A stretch of DNA of 45,594 nucleotides from positions 1-45,594 of the forward strand of contig NZ_BCZE01000066.1 of the NCBI RefSeq assembly GCF_001598555.1, given 5' to 3'. Made by a program: the position numbers and the translations under genes. The DNA comes from Novosphingobium rosa NBRC 15208 (GTDB lineage: Bacteria; Pseudomonadota; Alphaproteobacteria; Sphingomonadales; Sphingomonadaceae). Shown here piece after piece: positions 1 through 9,033 of this stretch; the stretch's first letter is position 1, and the number at the start of each line of letters is the position of its first letter. A model generated the notes under the pieces. It saw only the letters and a list, made by a program, of their open reading frames with translations. It was not told the origin of the DNA and ran no database searches.

Positions 1-521
1 CGGCGGGCAAGCCGGTGTCGGTCAATCTGGGGCGGGCGGGCGCCCCGCTGGTGACCTTGCAAGGCGAGCGGCTTGGCTCGGCCGCCATGCATGCGGCCTA
101 CTCCGCGCGAGGTGTAGCGGGTAGCGGCCTTCGGGTCGATTCCGGGCAAGTCTCGCTTCAGACACAGGAACGCCCCCACCAACTCACCCAGATCAGGCCG
201 ACGCGCAGCTATCACTACACCATCAACGGCAAGGCCGATGCGCCCTATACGATCCTAACGCTGGGCAATGTGGCCATCGTGGGCGTGCAGGTGGAGCTGA
301 ACGCGGCCACCGGGGCCTGGATCAGGGCGCATTCACCGTTCGCTCACACGATTGTCGCCACCATGGTCAATGGCGCGGCGAAATATCTGCCCGATGCGCA
401 GGGCTACAAGGATATCACCTATCAGGCGATGAACTCCTCCTACGCCCCGGGATCGGGCGAGATCTTCGCCAGGGCCATCGTCGCGCATCTGGCCTCGCTT
501 GCCCCGCGCAGGCATCGCTGA
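1..521 (+). CDS. Neutral/alkaline ceramidase-family protein, C-terminal part (5' end outside window)
   Basis: The reading frame is open from the window edge to a TGA at 519-521, so only about the last 170 residues are visible. The segment resembles the end of the neutral/alkaline non-lysosomal ceramidase catalytic domain: a short beta-rich stretch, then AHSPFAHTIVATMVNG, KYLPDAQGY and a closing APGSGE motif. Family members hydrolyse N-acyl amide bonds, classically ceramide, with a zinc centre in the N-terminal part, which is not visible here. Signal peptide and metal ligands therefore cannot be checked. The next gene starts 50 bp downstream on the same strand, so the two may be co-transcribed. 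Two further ceramidase-like genes lie at 18519 and 22307, but their C-termini look different. Family assignment is fairly firm; substrate is unknown. Confidence 0.6.
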   Translation, partial: AGKPVSVNLGRAGAPLVTLQGERLGSAAMHAAYSARGVAGSGLRVDSGQVSLQTQERPHQLTQIRPTRSYHYTINGKADAPYTILTLGNVAIVGVQVELNAATGAWIRAHSPFAHTIVATMVNGAAKYLPDAQGYKDITYQAMNSSYAPGSGEIFARAIVAHLASLAPRRHR

Positions 522-571
522 TGAACCACCAACCTTTCAAACAGATCCCGCCTGAGCTGGAGACCTGACGC

Positions 572-2050
572 ATGAGCGATGTATCGAGACGAAATTTTGT
601 GGCGGCAGGCGCAGCCCTTTCGGCCCTGGGCCTGGGCACGGCACCGGCGCGCGCGCAGCCCGGCGGTTTCAACGTCGCCTCGGGCGCTCCCGGCGGTCCG
701 GGCGCCGATGGCAATGGGCCGGGCGCGCAGGCCCCGAAGATCCCCGGCCTTCAGGGCATCTCCGCGCTCTGCGATGTGACCGGCGGCGGTGAGAAGGTCT
801 ATGGCATCGCGGTCGCCTATGATGTTCCCATCGATCCGGCCAGCCTGACGCTGGAGAGCTTCGCCGCCGGCGTAGTGCCGGCCGCCAAGGGCTATTTCCC
901 CGGCATGCCTCAGGCGCCCGACAAGAACGCCACCAGCGAAGGCCCCCGCCCACGCGCCATCGCGGCGATCTACACCAGCGACCAGCCTGCCCTGCGCCCC
1001 GACCGCAAGAGCGTGACCGGGCGTTATGTCATCCTCGACTTCGCGCATGAGGCCGATCTCAGCCTGCTGACCACCGACAGCGACAAGGTCGCCCTCTCGC
1101 AGAACAAGGCGGTAAAGACCACCGGCGGCGCCACCTATGCCGCCAGCGACAAGGTGTGGAGCAATGCCGGGCGGCGCGGCAACAGCGTGGTCATTCGCGG
1201 TGTCGATGCCTGGGAGCAGAACCACTGGTGGTGGGATGACACGCGCTCGGCCTGGCTGGAATACAGCATCTATCTGCCCAAGAGCTTCCTGAAGCCCGGC
1301 GGTGAAAACAAGGCCTATCCGCTGGTGCTGGCCGTCACCCATTCGGGCACCAGCTATGACGGCACCTGCGCCCAGACGCTGACCGAACAGTGCATCGCCA
1401 GCATCTGGAGCCTGCCCGAGGAGCAGGAGCGCCACGAATGCGTCGTCATCACCCCGCGCTACGAACGCACCACGATGAACGACTATTGGGAGCATACCGC
1501 CGATGTCGAGAACACATATCGGCTGGTGCAATCGCTGCTGGCGGGCACATGGAACTATGGCAACCCCAACCTGCCCGACCGCGCGGGCAAGGTGCTGAAG
1601 ATCGATCCCCGCCGCGTCTATTGCACCGGCTGGTCGATGGGGGCGATGACCTCGCTGTGGCTGATGGCCAAACATGCCGATACTTTCGCTGCAGGCCTCA
1701 TCATCGCCGGACAGCAGCGGCCCGAGGATGTCGCCACGCTGGCCGATCAGAAGCTGCTGATCATCACCGGCACCGAGGATGGCAAGGCCACCCCCTGGAA
1801 CGAGAGATGCGTGCCCGTCTGGCAGCAGCATGGCGCAAAGGTGACCCGCCCGGCCGAAAGGCTTGATCCCGCGCTGATCTTCCCGGTGACTGATCAGCGC
1901 AAGTTGACCGCGCAGGTCGATGGCTATCTGGGCCAGGGCGGCAACATCACCTTCCTGACCTTTCAGGGGGTCGACCACATGGGATCGGCGCGCAAGTTCT
2001 TCTACATCAAATCCGCGCGTGACTGGCTGTTCAGGCAGGTGAAGGCGTAA
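572..2050 (+). CDS. Tat-exported alpha/beta hydrolase (esterase/peptidase-like)
   Basis: This is a 492-residue protein. Its N-terminus has a twin-arginine motif (SRRNFVAAG, residues 5-13) followed by an Ala-rich hydrophobic stretch ending near ARA, so Tat export to the periplasm is likely. A Gly/Pro-rich linker follows. The C-terminal half is an alpha/beta hydrolase with a nucleophile elbow GWSMG (Ser355), an acidic residue in GTEDG (Asp403) and a late histidine in GVDHMGS (His469). The overall shape resembles PHB-depolymerase/predicted-peptidase-type hydrolases, which include feruloyl-esterase-like enzymes. The start is supported by GGAG about 9 nt upstream of ATG. It follows the ceramidase-family gene and converges on the receptor ending at 2087. 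The function is probably hydrolysis of an ester or amide; the substrate cannot be read from sequence. Confidence 0.75.
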   Translation: MSDVSRRNFVAAGAALSALGLGTAPARAQPGGFNVASGAPGGPGADGNGPGAQAPKIPGLQGISALCDVTGGGEKVYGIAVAYDVPIDPASLTLESFAAGVVPAAKGYFPGMPQAPDKNATSEGPRPRAIAAIYTSDQPALRPDRKSVTGRYVILDFAHEADLSLLTTDSDKVALSQNKAVKTTGGATYAASDKVWSNAGRRGNSVVIRGVDAWEQNHWWWDDTRSAWLEYSIYLPKSFLKPGGENKAYPLVLAVTHSGTSYDGTCAQTLTEQCIASIWSLPEEQERHECVVITPRYERTTMNDYWEHTADVENTYRLVQSLLAGTWNYGNPNLPDRAGKVLKIDPRRVYCTGWSMGAMTSLWLMAKHADTFAAGLIIAGQQRPEDVATLADQKLLIITGTEDGKATPWNERCVPVWQQHGAKVTRPAERLDPALIFPVTDQRKLTAQVDGYLGQGGNITFLTFQGVDHMGSARKFFYIKSARDWLFRQVKA

Positions 2051-2057
2051 GGCGGTC

Positions 2058-2088
2058 GACGGGGCTGGCAAGCCGCTGCGGCCCCGTC
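2058..2088. terminator. Candidate bidirectional hairpin between convergent genes
   Basis: GACGGGGC (2058-2065) and GCCCCGTC (2081-2088) form a perfect 8-bp stem with a 15-nt loop. It lies directly after the hydrolase stop and overlaps the stop codon of the convergent receptor. There is no T-run on either side, so intrinsic termination is plausible but unproven. Confidence 0.35.
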
Positions 2089-4639
2089 ACCATGCCATCA
2101 TCGCCGTCAGCCCGAGGTTGCGCGGCTCGCCGATGGTGACGGCGGGCAGCGTGGACATCTTCACCGCATAATTGGTGAGGTTTCGCAGCCATACCGTTAG
2201 CGTCAGGCCATCTTGGGGCAGTTTCAGCTGCGCCGAAAGGCCTTCCTGCCAATAGGCCGGCTGAAACCCCAGCAGTCCGGCATCCTGCACCGGCCCCACC
2301 CAATAGCTGGAACTGTGATAGGCCTGCCCCCTGAGCATCAGTTGCAGCCCGGCCCGGTCGATCAGGCGATGCTCCAGCGCGATGGTGGTGGTGAAGCTGG
2401 GTGAATGCGGCTGGGTGGTGCCATCAAGCCGGAAGAAACGCAGCGCGCCGGTCAGTTGATCGTTATAGCCGATCCAGCAGCCCGGCGTGGTGGGCGCGGC
2501 AACCGTGGCGCAGCTCCCCAGATGGGAACCGAAGCGCGCCCGGGTGAAAGCGCCGCTGATGCTCAGCGTATCGGCGCGCGTCATGTGCAGCTGGGTCTGC
2601 CATTCCAGACCGATGTTATAGGCACTGGCGATGTTGAAGCTGGGCAGCGCGCAGGCCGCCGGCTGCCCCGAGGAACCGGTGCAGAGATAGGCCGTGCCGC
2701 CCGGCAAGGTGACGGTAAAGCCGTTGTAATTCTGAATGTCCTGATACTGGCTCTGCCGGTAGTAAAAGGCGGCCAGATCGAAGGTCAGCTGATGGTCGAG
2801 CAACTGCCCCTTGATGCCGGTCTCATAGGCAGTGGTGGTCTCGCTGGCGAAGGCGCGCGCGGTGGCGGTGTTGCCATCATAGGCCAGACCGCCAGGGCGA
2901 TAACCGCTGGCCACCGTGATATAGTGCAGCATGTTCCGCCCCAGATCGACCTCCTCGCCAAAGCGGAAATCGGTATGAGTGAAATCGCGCGTATAGGTGG
3001 TGGCAATGGCCGAGGGGCGCAGCACGCGGTGGTCCCAGCTCTGCCGCCCACCCACGATCAGCCGCAGGCGGGGCAACACAGGCACGGTCGCCTCGGTAAA
3101 AAGCGCCTGCGTGCGTGTGCCGACATGCGCCCCGCCCCCCGGGCCCACCACCGCCTGCCCCGCTTCAGACCAGCTGGTTTTGCTAAATTGCCAGAAATAA
3201 TGGCCGATGGTCCATTGCAAAGCCGCCCCTTCAGCGCTGTGCAGGCGCAGTTCGGTTGAGGTCTGGCGAAAGGGGGCATATTCATGCACGCCGTAGCAAC
3301 TGCCCTCGCCGCTCACCGCCCATGGTGTCTGGCTGTGTACACAGCTGGTCTGCGCGCCAGAGATCGCCAGATGCGCCGCCGTCAGATCCAGCCGCGCCCT
3401 GCTCCCCAGCCCCAGCGAGGCATTGCCCATCATCGTCTGCTGATAGAGATCGGCGTGGTTCCTCGCGGGATCATAGCTGCCCGTAGCCCGGTCGCCCTGC
3501 GCCCAGGGATCCCGGCCGCGGTTGATGCTGTCTCCGGCATAGGGCGCCACCTTGTCGATCATCACCGGATAGCCGCCTTCCGAGCCGGTGCCCGTGCCAC
3601 CGATATGATCGATCTGATAGGTCAGCCTGACCGTCAGCCGATCCTGGGGCTGGACCAGCAGCCGCGCGCGCAGCGACTGGTTCCTCAGATTGGCAAGCGC
3701 CGGATGGAACCAGGAATCGCGCCGCTCCGCGCTGGCCGCCAGACGCAGGGCGGCATGGTCGCCCAGCGGCAGGGTCTGCGCCACCTCGATCCGGGCCATG
3801 GCGGCGCGGCCGACAGACAGGCTGGCACTGCCCGAGCGATCCCCCAATTGCGGATCATGCGCGATCACATTGACCACTCCGCCCTCGGCATTGGGGCCAT
3901 AACGGGTGCTTTGCGGCCCCTTGATCACCTCGACCCGGTCGATATCGAAGAAGCCGGTGGTGGTGCCCAGCGCGATGATCGAATAGACCCCGTCAAACTC
4001 CAGCGCGACCGATCCCTGCGTGGTGCCGCTGGGCATATCAGCGCCCAGACCGCGAATGTTGATCGAATAGCCCCCGGGCTGGCCGCTGGTGCTGACACCG
4101 GGCATGGCATCAAGGATCTGGCTCACCGAGCTCATGGCCTGGGCCGCAATCAGCCCGCCCGGCACCACCCGCACCGTGGCGGAGACTTTCTGAAGCTGCT
4201 GGCGATAGCGGGCGGCCGTGACGATGATGTCCCCGGGCGGCGGATCGATGGCGGGCACCGGCGCAGGCTGGGGGTTCATCGGTGATGACCGGCGTGCCAC
4301 CGGTGGAGGAGCAGGCCTGCGGCGTATCAGGATCGTGTCGTTCCTGATACGCAACCATTCCAGATCCGTGCCCGCCAGCATCCGGCCCAGCGCTGCTTCA
4401 ACCGGATAGCCCCCTTTCAACGGGATGCTGCGCTGCCCCTGGGTGAGCGATGGGTCGAACAATATCTGCACCCGCTCCAGATCGGCCAGGCGTGACAGCG
4501 CCTGCCCCAGCGGCTGGGCGGGCAAATCGAGCGGAACTGGCGTTTGCGCCAGCGCGCCGACAGCGCCAGCCAGGCAACCGCTCGCCGTCACCATGCTGCA
4601 CGCCAGCACAGGCCACACACCGGATCGGCGCGTGTTCAT
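2087..4639 (-). CDS. TonB-dependent receptor with N-terminal STN signalling domain
   Basis: This is a predicted 850-residue outer-membrane receptor. I chose the ATG at 4639 because AAGGA lies 4 nt upstream; the open frame extends about 25 codons further without support. After a signal peptide (to about residue 31) comes an STN (secretin/TonB short N-terminal) domain at about 36-108, beginning VPLDLPAQPLGQALSRLADL. The TonB box DIIVTAAR is at 137-144, followed by plug and barrel. The STN domain is the part that contacts a FecR-type anti-sigma protein in Fec-like signalling, and sigma and FecR genes lie upstream in the same direction (8859-7278). The protein is a clear paralogue of the next receptor (4883-7159), sharing SGYRPGG-type barrel motifs. 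It ends in Trp rather than the usual Phe. The ligand is unknown. Confidence 0.85.
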   Translation of the reverse strand: MNTRRSGVWPVLACSMVTASGCLAGAVGALAQTPVPLDLPAQPLGQALSRLADLERVQILFDPSLTQGQRSIPLKGGYPVEAALGRMLAGTDLEWLRIRNDTILIRRRPAPPPVARRSSPMNPQPAPVPAIDPPPGDIIVTAARYRQQLQKVSATVRVVPGGLIAAQAMSSVSQILDAMPGVSTSGQPGGYSINIRGLGADMPSGTTQGSVALEFDGVYSIIALGTTTGFFDIDRVEVIKGPQSTRYGPNAEGGVVNVIAHDPQLGDRSGSASLSVGRAAMARIEVAQTLPLGDHAALRLAASAERRDSWFHPALANLRNQSLRARLLVQPQDRLTVRLTYQIDHIGGTGTGSEGGYPVMIDKVAPYAGDSINRGRDPWAQGDRATGSYDPARNHADLYQQTMMGNASLGLGSRARLDLTAAHLAISGAQTSCVHSQTPWAVSGEGSCYGVHEYAPFRQTSTELRLHSAEGAALQWTIGHYFWQFSKTSWSEAGQAVVGPGGGAHVGTRTQALFTEATVPVLPRLRLIVGGRQSWDHRVLRPSAIATTYTRDFTHTDFRFGEEVDLGRNMLHYITVASGYRPGGLAYDGNTATARAFASETTTAYETGIKGQLLDHQLTFDLAAFYYRQSQYQDIQNYNGFTVTLPGGTAYLCTGSSGQPAACALPSFNIASAYNIGLEWQTQLHMTRADTLSISGAFTRARFGSHLGSCATVAAPTTPGCWIGYNDQLTGALRFFRLDGTTQPHSPSFTTTIALEHRLIDRAGLQLMLRGQAYHSSSYWVGPVQDAGLLGFQPAYWQEGLSAQLKLPQDGLTLTVWLRNLTNYAVKMSTLPAVTIGEPRNLGLTAMMAW

Positions 4640-4882
4640 CGTCCTTCGCTCTCCCTGACCGGAGTCTAGACCGCTCCTGGCGGGAGGATGGACATGGTCT
4701 GGCGCAAACCGCAAGAGGGGCGAGCCGGGATGTACCCGATCCGCTCAGCCCTGACGCATAAATGATCACAGCGCCGCGCGGATCAGCGCGCTTCCCGCAC
4801 AGTGAGGCCATTGCCTTGCCCCCATGCTCTCCCCTGATCACAGGCGGCCGCCCTGGTGCCAAGACGGTCGCCGCATCCGCCG
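4640..4882. other. Intergenic region between two tandem receptors
   Basis: This is 243 bp between the stop of the upstream receptor and the start of the STN-bearing receptor, both on the minus strand. It contains the downstream gene's ribosome-binding site and a GC-rich potential hairpin near 4781-4800 (GCGCG/CGCGC arms). I see no gene and no convincing promoter. Confidence 0.4.
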
Positions 4883-7159
4883 TCAGTATTTGGCGGCGAA
4901 GGTGATGCCATAGGTGCGCGGATCGCCAATCTGGGTGATCGGCAACACCGAGGTCTTCACCGCGTAATTCGCCAGATTGCGGACATAGACAGAGACCGAG
5001 AGATGCTCATTCGCGGGCTGGAAGCGGGCGTTGAGTTCACCGTTCCAATAGCCGGGCTGGAAGCCGTAGAGATCGGCATCCTGCACCGGGTTCACCCAAT
5101 AGCTGGACGTATGGAAGGCCTGACCGCCCAGCTTCAGGCTGGCGCCGTCCTTGAAATGGAAGGTGTGATCATAGCCGAAGGTGAAGGAGATGGTCGGCGA
5201 ATGCGGCTGCACGGCGCCGGCCAGATCGAAGAATTGCAGCGCGCCGGTCTGCATGTTGTTGTAGCCATCCGGGCAGGTCATCGCCGCCGCGGCAGCGGTG
5301 AGGCCGACTGTGGCGCAGATGCCCTGCTTTTTGTTGAAGCGCGCATGCAGCCAGGTGCCATTGAAGCTCACCTTGTCATCAGCGGAAAGGCTGGCGGCCA
5401 GCGACAGCTCGGCGCCCAGCGTATGCGCGCCCATGCCAAAGGTTGGCGTGGTGCAGCCCGCGCGCGTATCCTGCGATGTGCAGATCACACCCTGATAATA
5501 AAAGCCATTGTATTTATCGAGGTTCTGATAGTTGCTGATATGGTAGTAGAACATATCGGCATTGACTTGCAGCCGGTTATCCAGAAAACGGTTCTTAGAC
5601 CCTACTTCGAAAGCGGTGTTGACCTCGCTCTGATAGCGGTTGAGCACGTCAGTCGTGGGATTGTACGAGCTTTGCCCACCGGGGCGATAGCCGGTCGACA
5701 CCGTGCCATAGAGCATCGAGCGCGGCGCCACATCATACTCCACCCCGGCGCGATAGTCGGCATGGGTCAGACTGGTGGTGAAGCGCTGGGTGGCCACGCC
5801 ATTGTTGTTGAAGGAATTGGTGCGCGTGTCCCAGCTGTTGCGCAACCCGGCGATGATACGCAGGCTGTCCGTCAGCGGATAGGTCACTTCGCCATAAAGC
5901 GCATTGGTGGCCGTAGCGGAATAGACATTGTTGGCCAATGCGGGGCCGAAATTGGCGGTGGGATCATTGTTGTGCGCGGCATAGGTCCACTGATAGTTCC
6001 AGTGATAGAAGCCAAGGTTCCACAACACCTTGCTGCCCGCGCCATTGTGCAGGCGAAGCTCACCTGTATACTGGTTGAACTTGTTGAATTCATCGAGCGT
6101 CACGCTGGAAAAGGGCGTGGTCGCCCCGGTCCCCCATGGCCCCGGATCTGTGTTCAACCCCGCCACTTCACCACCATGGATCGTGGTGTAGGATCCCTGC
6201 ACGTCCAGCGCCACGGTGCGCGAAACATCATAGCTCGCCGTGCCGCCGAAGGTGTGCTGATAGATGTTGGCCGTGGTGGTGTTGACCGGGTTGGAGGGCG
6301 ACTGGGCCCATGGATCGCCCGTCTTGTTGATCGAATCCCCGGAGTAGATCGGCACCTTGCTGGTGCCCACCGGAAAGACGTTCGAACCATTGCCCGCGCC
6401 GCCGATATGATCGAGCTGGTAGCTCAGCTTGACGGTCAGCGCATCGACCGGGCGGTACAGCAGCTTCACGCGCAAGGATTGGGCGCGCTGCTCACCTTCG
6501 GCTGGATGGAAATAGCTGTCACGCGAGACCACGGCGCCCGCCACACGCAGCGCCAGCGTCTCGCTGATGGGGATGTTGAGCATCGCCTCGCCGCGTAGAG
6601 TATTGTAATTGCCATAGGTGAAGGCGCCCGAGGCCTCCAGCGTCCCCAGCCTGGGATCGTTGGTGTAGACGTTCACCAAGCCGCCATCGGCATTGGGGCC
6701 ATAGCGGGTGCTCTGCGGCCCGGCGAGCACCTCCACGCGGTTGACGTCGAAGAAGCCGACCGTCGTGCCCTGCGAGTTGATGTTGTAGACGCCATCAAAG
6801 ACCACCGCCGCCGAACCCTGCGCCGTGCCAGCGGGCAAATCGCCGCCCATGCCGCGCACATCCACGCTAAAGCCGCCGGGCTGGCCGGTGGTCTGCACGC
6901 TGGGGGTGGAGGCCAGCACCTGCGCGATATCGGACTGCGCCTTTTCCTTCAGCGCACTGCCATCGATCACCGAGACCGCTGCGGACACCTTCTGCAAATT
7001 CTGCTCATGGCGGGCGGCGGTGACGATGATGTCGCGGATGCCCTCGCTGGCGGGCACCGCAGCCGAAGCCGGCGCGGCGTCTTGAGCCGCATGCGCCATG
7101 GGAACCCCCAGCGCCGTGCTTGCCATTAAAGCGGTGAACAGGCTGAGCCGGTGCCTCAT
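4883..7159 (-). CDS. TonB-dependent receptor (no STN domain)
   Basis: This is a 758-residue outer-membrane receptor starting with a clear Sec signal peptide (MRHRLSLFTALMASTALG, cleaved near AHAA). The TonB box DIIVTAAR lies at residues 43-50, then a plug containing QPGGFSVDVRGMGGDL and a barrel ending in GITFAAKY. A strong AGAGGA-type ribosome-binding site precedes the ATG. It is the first structural gene after the sigma/FecR pair, and a candidate ECF-type promoter lies at 7211-7234. It is paralogous to the STN-bearing receptor immediately downstream. One receptor may mainly transport and the other also signal, which is inference. The substrate cannot be deduced. Confidence 0.88.
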   Translation of the reverse strand: MRHRLSLFTALMASTALGVPMAHAAQDAAPASAAVPASEGIRDIIVTAARHEQNLQKVSAAVSVIDGSALKEKAQSDIAQVLASTPSVQTTGQPGGFSVDVRGMGGDLPAGTAQGSAAVVFDGVYNINSQGTTVGFFDVNRVEVLAGPQSTRYGPNADGGLVNVYTNDPRLGTLEASGAFTYGNYNTLRGEAMLNIPISETLALRVAGAVVSRDSYFHPAEGEQRAQSLRVKLLYRPVDALTVKLSYQLDHIGGAGNGSNVFPVGTSKVPIYSGDSINKTGDPWAQSPSNPVNTTTANIYQHTFGGTASYDVSRTVALDVQGSYTTIHGGEVAGLNTDPGPWGTGATTPFSSVTLDEFNKFNQYTGELRLHNGAGSKVLWNLGFYHWNYQWTYAAHNNDPTANFGPALANNVYSATATNALYGEVTYPLTDSLRIIAGLRNSWDTRTNSFNNNGVATQRFTTSLTHADYRAGVEYDVAPRSMLYGTVSTGYRPGGQSSYNPTTDVLNRYQSEVNTAFEVGSKNRFLDNRLQVNADMFYYHISNYQNLDKYNGFYYQGVICTSQDTRAGCTTPTFGMGAHTLGAELSLAASLSADDKVSFNGTWLHARFNKKQGICATVGLTAAAAAMTCPDGYNNMQTGALQFFDLAGAVQPHSPTISFTFGYDHTFHFKDGASLKLGGQAFHTSSYWVNPVQDADLYGFQPGYWNGELNARFQPANEHLSVSVYVRNLANYAVKTSVLPITQIGDPRTYGITFAAKY

Positions 7160-7210
7160 AAATCCTCCTCTGGAATCCAGCCGCCCTGACTGGCGGTCTT
7201 TCCGGAGGGG

Positions 7211-7234
7211 GAGACGCGGGGACTGGTGGATTCC
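7211..7234 (-). promoter_or_regulatory. Candidate ECF sigma promoter upstream of receptor
   Basis: On the minus strand, GGAAT (7230-7234) is followed after 13 nt by CGTCTC (7211-7216), about 50 nt upstream of the receptor start. GGAAy-type -35 and CGTC-type -10 elements are typical of ECF sigma factors. The position between fecR-like gene and receptor fits autogenous control by the sigma factor encoded at 8320-8859. Confidence 0.4.
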
Positions 7235-7277
7235 GCAGGTGGCAAGCGGAAAAATTATGGCCTGTGCGCCAAGCCTA

Positions 7278-8291
7278 TCAGCGGGGTGCCTGTATCAGCA
7301 GGATCTCATCATCCTTTTCCCGCACACGCACCGGATAGAGAAGGCTGAGCGCGGCCAGAAATCCCCTGGCATCCTGCGCCCTGAACACACCGCTGACGGG
7401 CAGGCCGGCCAGAGAGGGATCGGCCAGCCGCAAGGGCTTGTCCGCATAGCGGTTGAAATCCTCGACCGCACTGGCCAGCGTTGCATGGTCGAAATGCAGG
7501 CGCCCCTGCCGCCAACCCTGCACGGCGGCCAGATCGATGGCGGTGATCAGCGTCCGCCGGCTGGCCCGGTCAAAGGTCAGCGCCTGCCCGACCATGAGTT
7601 CAGTCCCGCCTTCGACCATCGGCTGGCTGGGGCTGAAGGTGCCGATGGGCTCCACGCGAACCCGCCCCTGGGTGAGGGCCACGGTGACCTGCCTGGCGCC
7701 CCGCCGGACATCGAATTCGGTGCCCACCGCCACCACCTCACGCGCGCCAGCTGCCACCACAAAAGGCCGAAAACGGTCATGGGCAACGCGGAAATAGGCC
7801 TGCCCCCGCACCAGATCGAGCGCGCGGCGATGGGCAGACAAAGCCACCTCCACGCGCGAGGCCGCATCCAGCGTCACCACCGATCCATCAGCCAGCACAA
7901 AGTCCTGCCGCTGGGCCTTGCCGGTTTCGAGCACCTCACGCGTGACTGTGTCCGCGCTGCGCTGCAACGCCCACCATGCCCCGCCGCCAGCCGCCAGCAG
8001 TGCCAGACCGGCTGCCATGGCGCGCCGCCAGAGCCATGCGCGGCGCCGGGGTGCCTCTGCCACCTCGGGCGGCAAGGCCAGCGCATCCTCACGCAGGGCA
8101 TCGATCTGCGGATCCTGCGCCAGCCCATCCAGCGCCTGCCACGGCCCGGCAAGACTTTCAAAAGCGGCGCGATGAGCCGGATCCTGTGCCAGCCAGCGCG
8201 CCAGATCCCGCTCCCCGGCAGCGTCGAACCCGGTATGGCGGCGCAGCAGCCAGTCGGCCGCGTCCTCCATGATCTGCTCGGACCTCTGCAT
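7278..8291 (-). CDS. FecR-family anti-sigma factor / sensor
   Basis: The protein is predicted at 337 residues from the ATG at 8291, which has GAGG 8 nt upstream. An ATG at 8315 is possible but poorly spaced from any Shine-Dalgarno. Domains in order: a cytoplasmic anti-sigma N-terminal region (AADWLLRRHTG...ARWLAQDPAHRAAFE); a single transmembrane helix near residues 84-101 (MAAGLALLAAGGGAWWAL); a periplasmic FecR domain (VLADGSVVTLDAASRVEV...VVAVGTEFDV); and an STN-like C-terminal region. In FecIRA systems such a protein relays receptor occupancy to the sigma factor. It follows the sigma gene by about 28 bp and precedes two receptors, one with the matching STN domain. The family call is firm; the signal is unknown. 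Confidence 0.9.
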   Translation of the reverse strand: MQRSEQIMEDAADWLLRRHTGFDAAGERDLARWLAQDPAHRAAFESLAGPWQALDGLAQDPQIDALREDALALPPEVAEAPRRRAWLWRRAMAAGLALLAAGGGAWWALQRSADTVTREVLETGKAQRQDFVLADGSVVTLDAASRVEVALSAHRRALDLVRGQAYFRVAHDRFRPFVVAAGAREVVAVGTEFDVRRGARQVTVALTQGRVRVEPIGTFSPSQPMVEGGTELMVGQALTFDRASRRTLITAIDLAAVQGWRQGRLHFDHATLASAVEDFNRYADKPLRLADPSLAGLPVSGVFRAQDARGFLAALSLLYPVRVREKDDEILLIQAPR

Positions 8292-8319
8292 GGGGTGCCC
8301 CTCTGGTGGCTGCATGGCC

Positions 8320-8859
8320 TTAGTCCGCCCCGGCGAAGGCTGAGGCGAGGCGGATCATACCCAGTTTGATATGCTTTTCCACGGCACTGACGGAAATCCC
8401 CATGCGCTCGGCAATCTCGGCCTGTTTCATGCCCTCGAAGCGGAACAGCACGAAAGCCTGACGCGCCCGTTCGGGCAGGCCGGCGATTTCCTGGCGCAGG
8501 CGGCTGAGCCGTTCATCGCCCAGCATCGCCTGCTCTGGCGAGCTTTCGATCGCGGGGAAATCCTCATCCTCGTAGGAATCGGTCAGATCGGCGCCATGGC
8601 GGTTGCGGCGACGGAAGTGATCGACCAGCACGCTGGCCGCAATCTGGAACACATAGGGCTGGACGTTCTGGATGCTGGCATCGCAACCGCGCCGGGCCAG
8701 ACGCAGCAGCACCTCTTGCGTGAGATCCTCGCATTCATGGGCCAAGGGCACGCGGCGGCGGAAATAGGCGTTGAGCGGCGCACGGTAACGCAGAGCCACC
8801 TGTTCCAGCAGGCCGCCCTGTTCGGGCATGCGCCGTGCCGCTCCTGCATCCTCGAACAT
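8320..8859 (-). CDS. ECF RNA polymerase sigma factor (FecI-like)
   Basis: This is a predicted 179-residue ECF sigma factor. The ATG at 8859 has AAAGGA about 9 nt upstream; the open frame continues 24 codons further upstream without ribosome-binding support. Region 2 is recognisable (ECEDLTQEVLLRLARR, then YVFQIAASVLVDHFRRR). Region 4 includes LPERARQAFVLFRFEGMKQ and a helix-turn-helix EIAERMGISVSAVEKHI. The adjacent FecR-type gene and STN-bearing receptor indicate a cell-surface signalling system that switches on the downstream receptors. Its likely target promoter is in the 7160-7277 spacer. A second sigma/FecR pair at 27388-28990 has a similar arrangement. Confidence 0.9.
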   Translation of the reverse strand: MFEDAGAARRMPEQGGLLEQVALRYRAPLNAYFRRRVPLAHECEDLTQEVLLRLARRGCDASIQNVQPYVFQIAASVLVDHFRRRNRHGADLTDSYEDEDFPAIESSPEQAMLGDERLSRLRQEIAGLPERARQAFVLFRFEGMKQAEIAERMGISVSAVEKHIKLGMIRLASAFAGAD

Positions 8860-9033
8860 CGGCCCGTATCCTTTAGCCGCCTTTTTCCGCGTCGCCCGCT
8901 CACCCCGGGACGCGCATGCGCTTCGCGGCATGGAGCCTTATCGCCTTTGCCCACGCGGGCAATGCGGAGCGCGGTCCAGGAACGCCCAATCAATCGCCGG
9001 CACGCAATTCCTATCGCCAGAGCGATGATGAAG

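Noticed and set aside
440..2071. Open frame of 543 codons on the minus strand across the hydrolase at 572
   Set aside because: The plus-strand protein has a Tat signal and catalytic motifs; the antisense product resembles nothing.
4856..6598. Plus-strand open frame of 580 codons opposite a receptor
   Set aside because: Antisense shadow of the receptor at 4883-7159, with no domain, signal peptide or ribosome-binding site.
2087..8859. Naming the sigma/FecR/receptor set as the ferric citrate system
   Set aside because: The architecture is Fec-like, but no citrate-specific receptor features or FecBCDE permease genes are present, so the ligand is left open.
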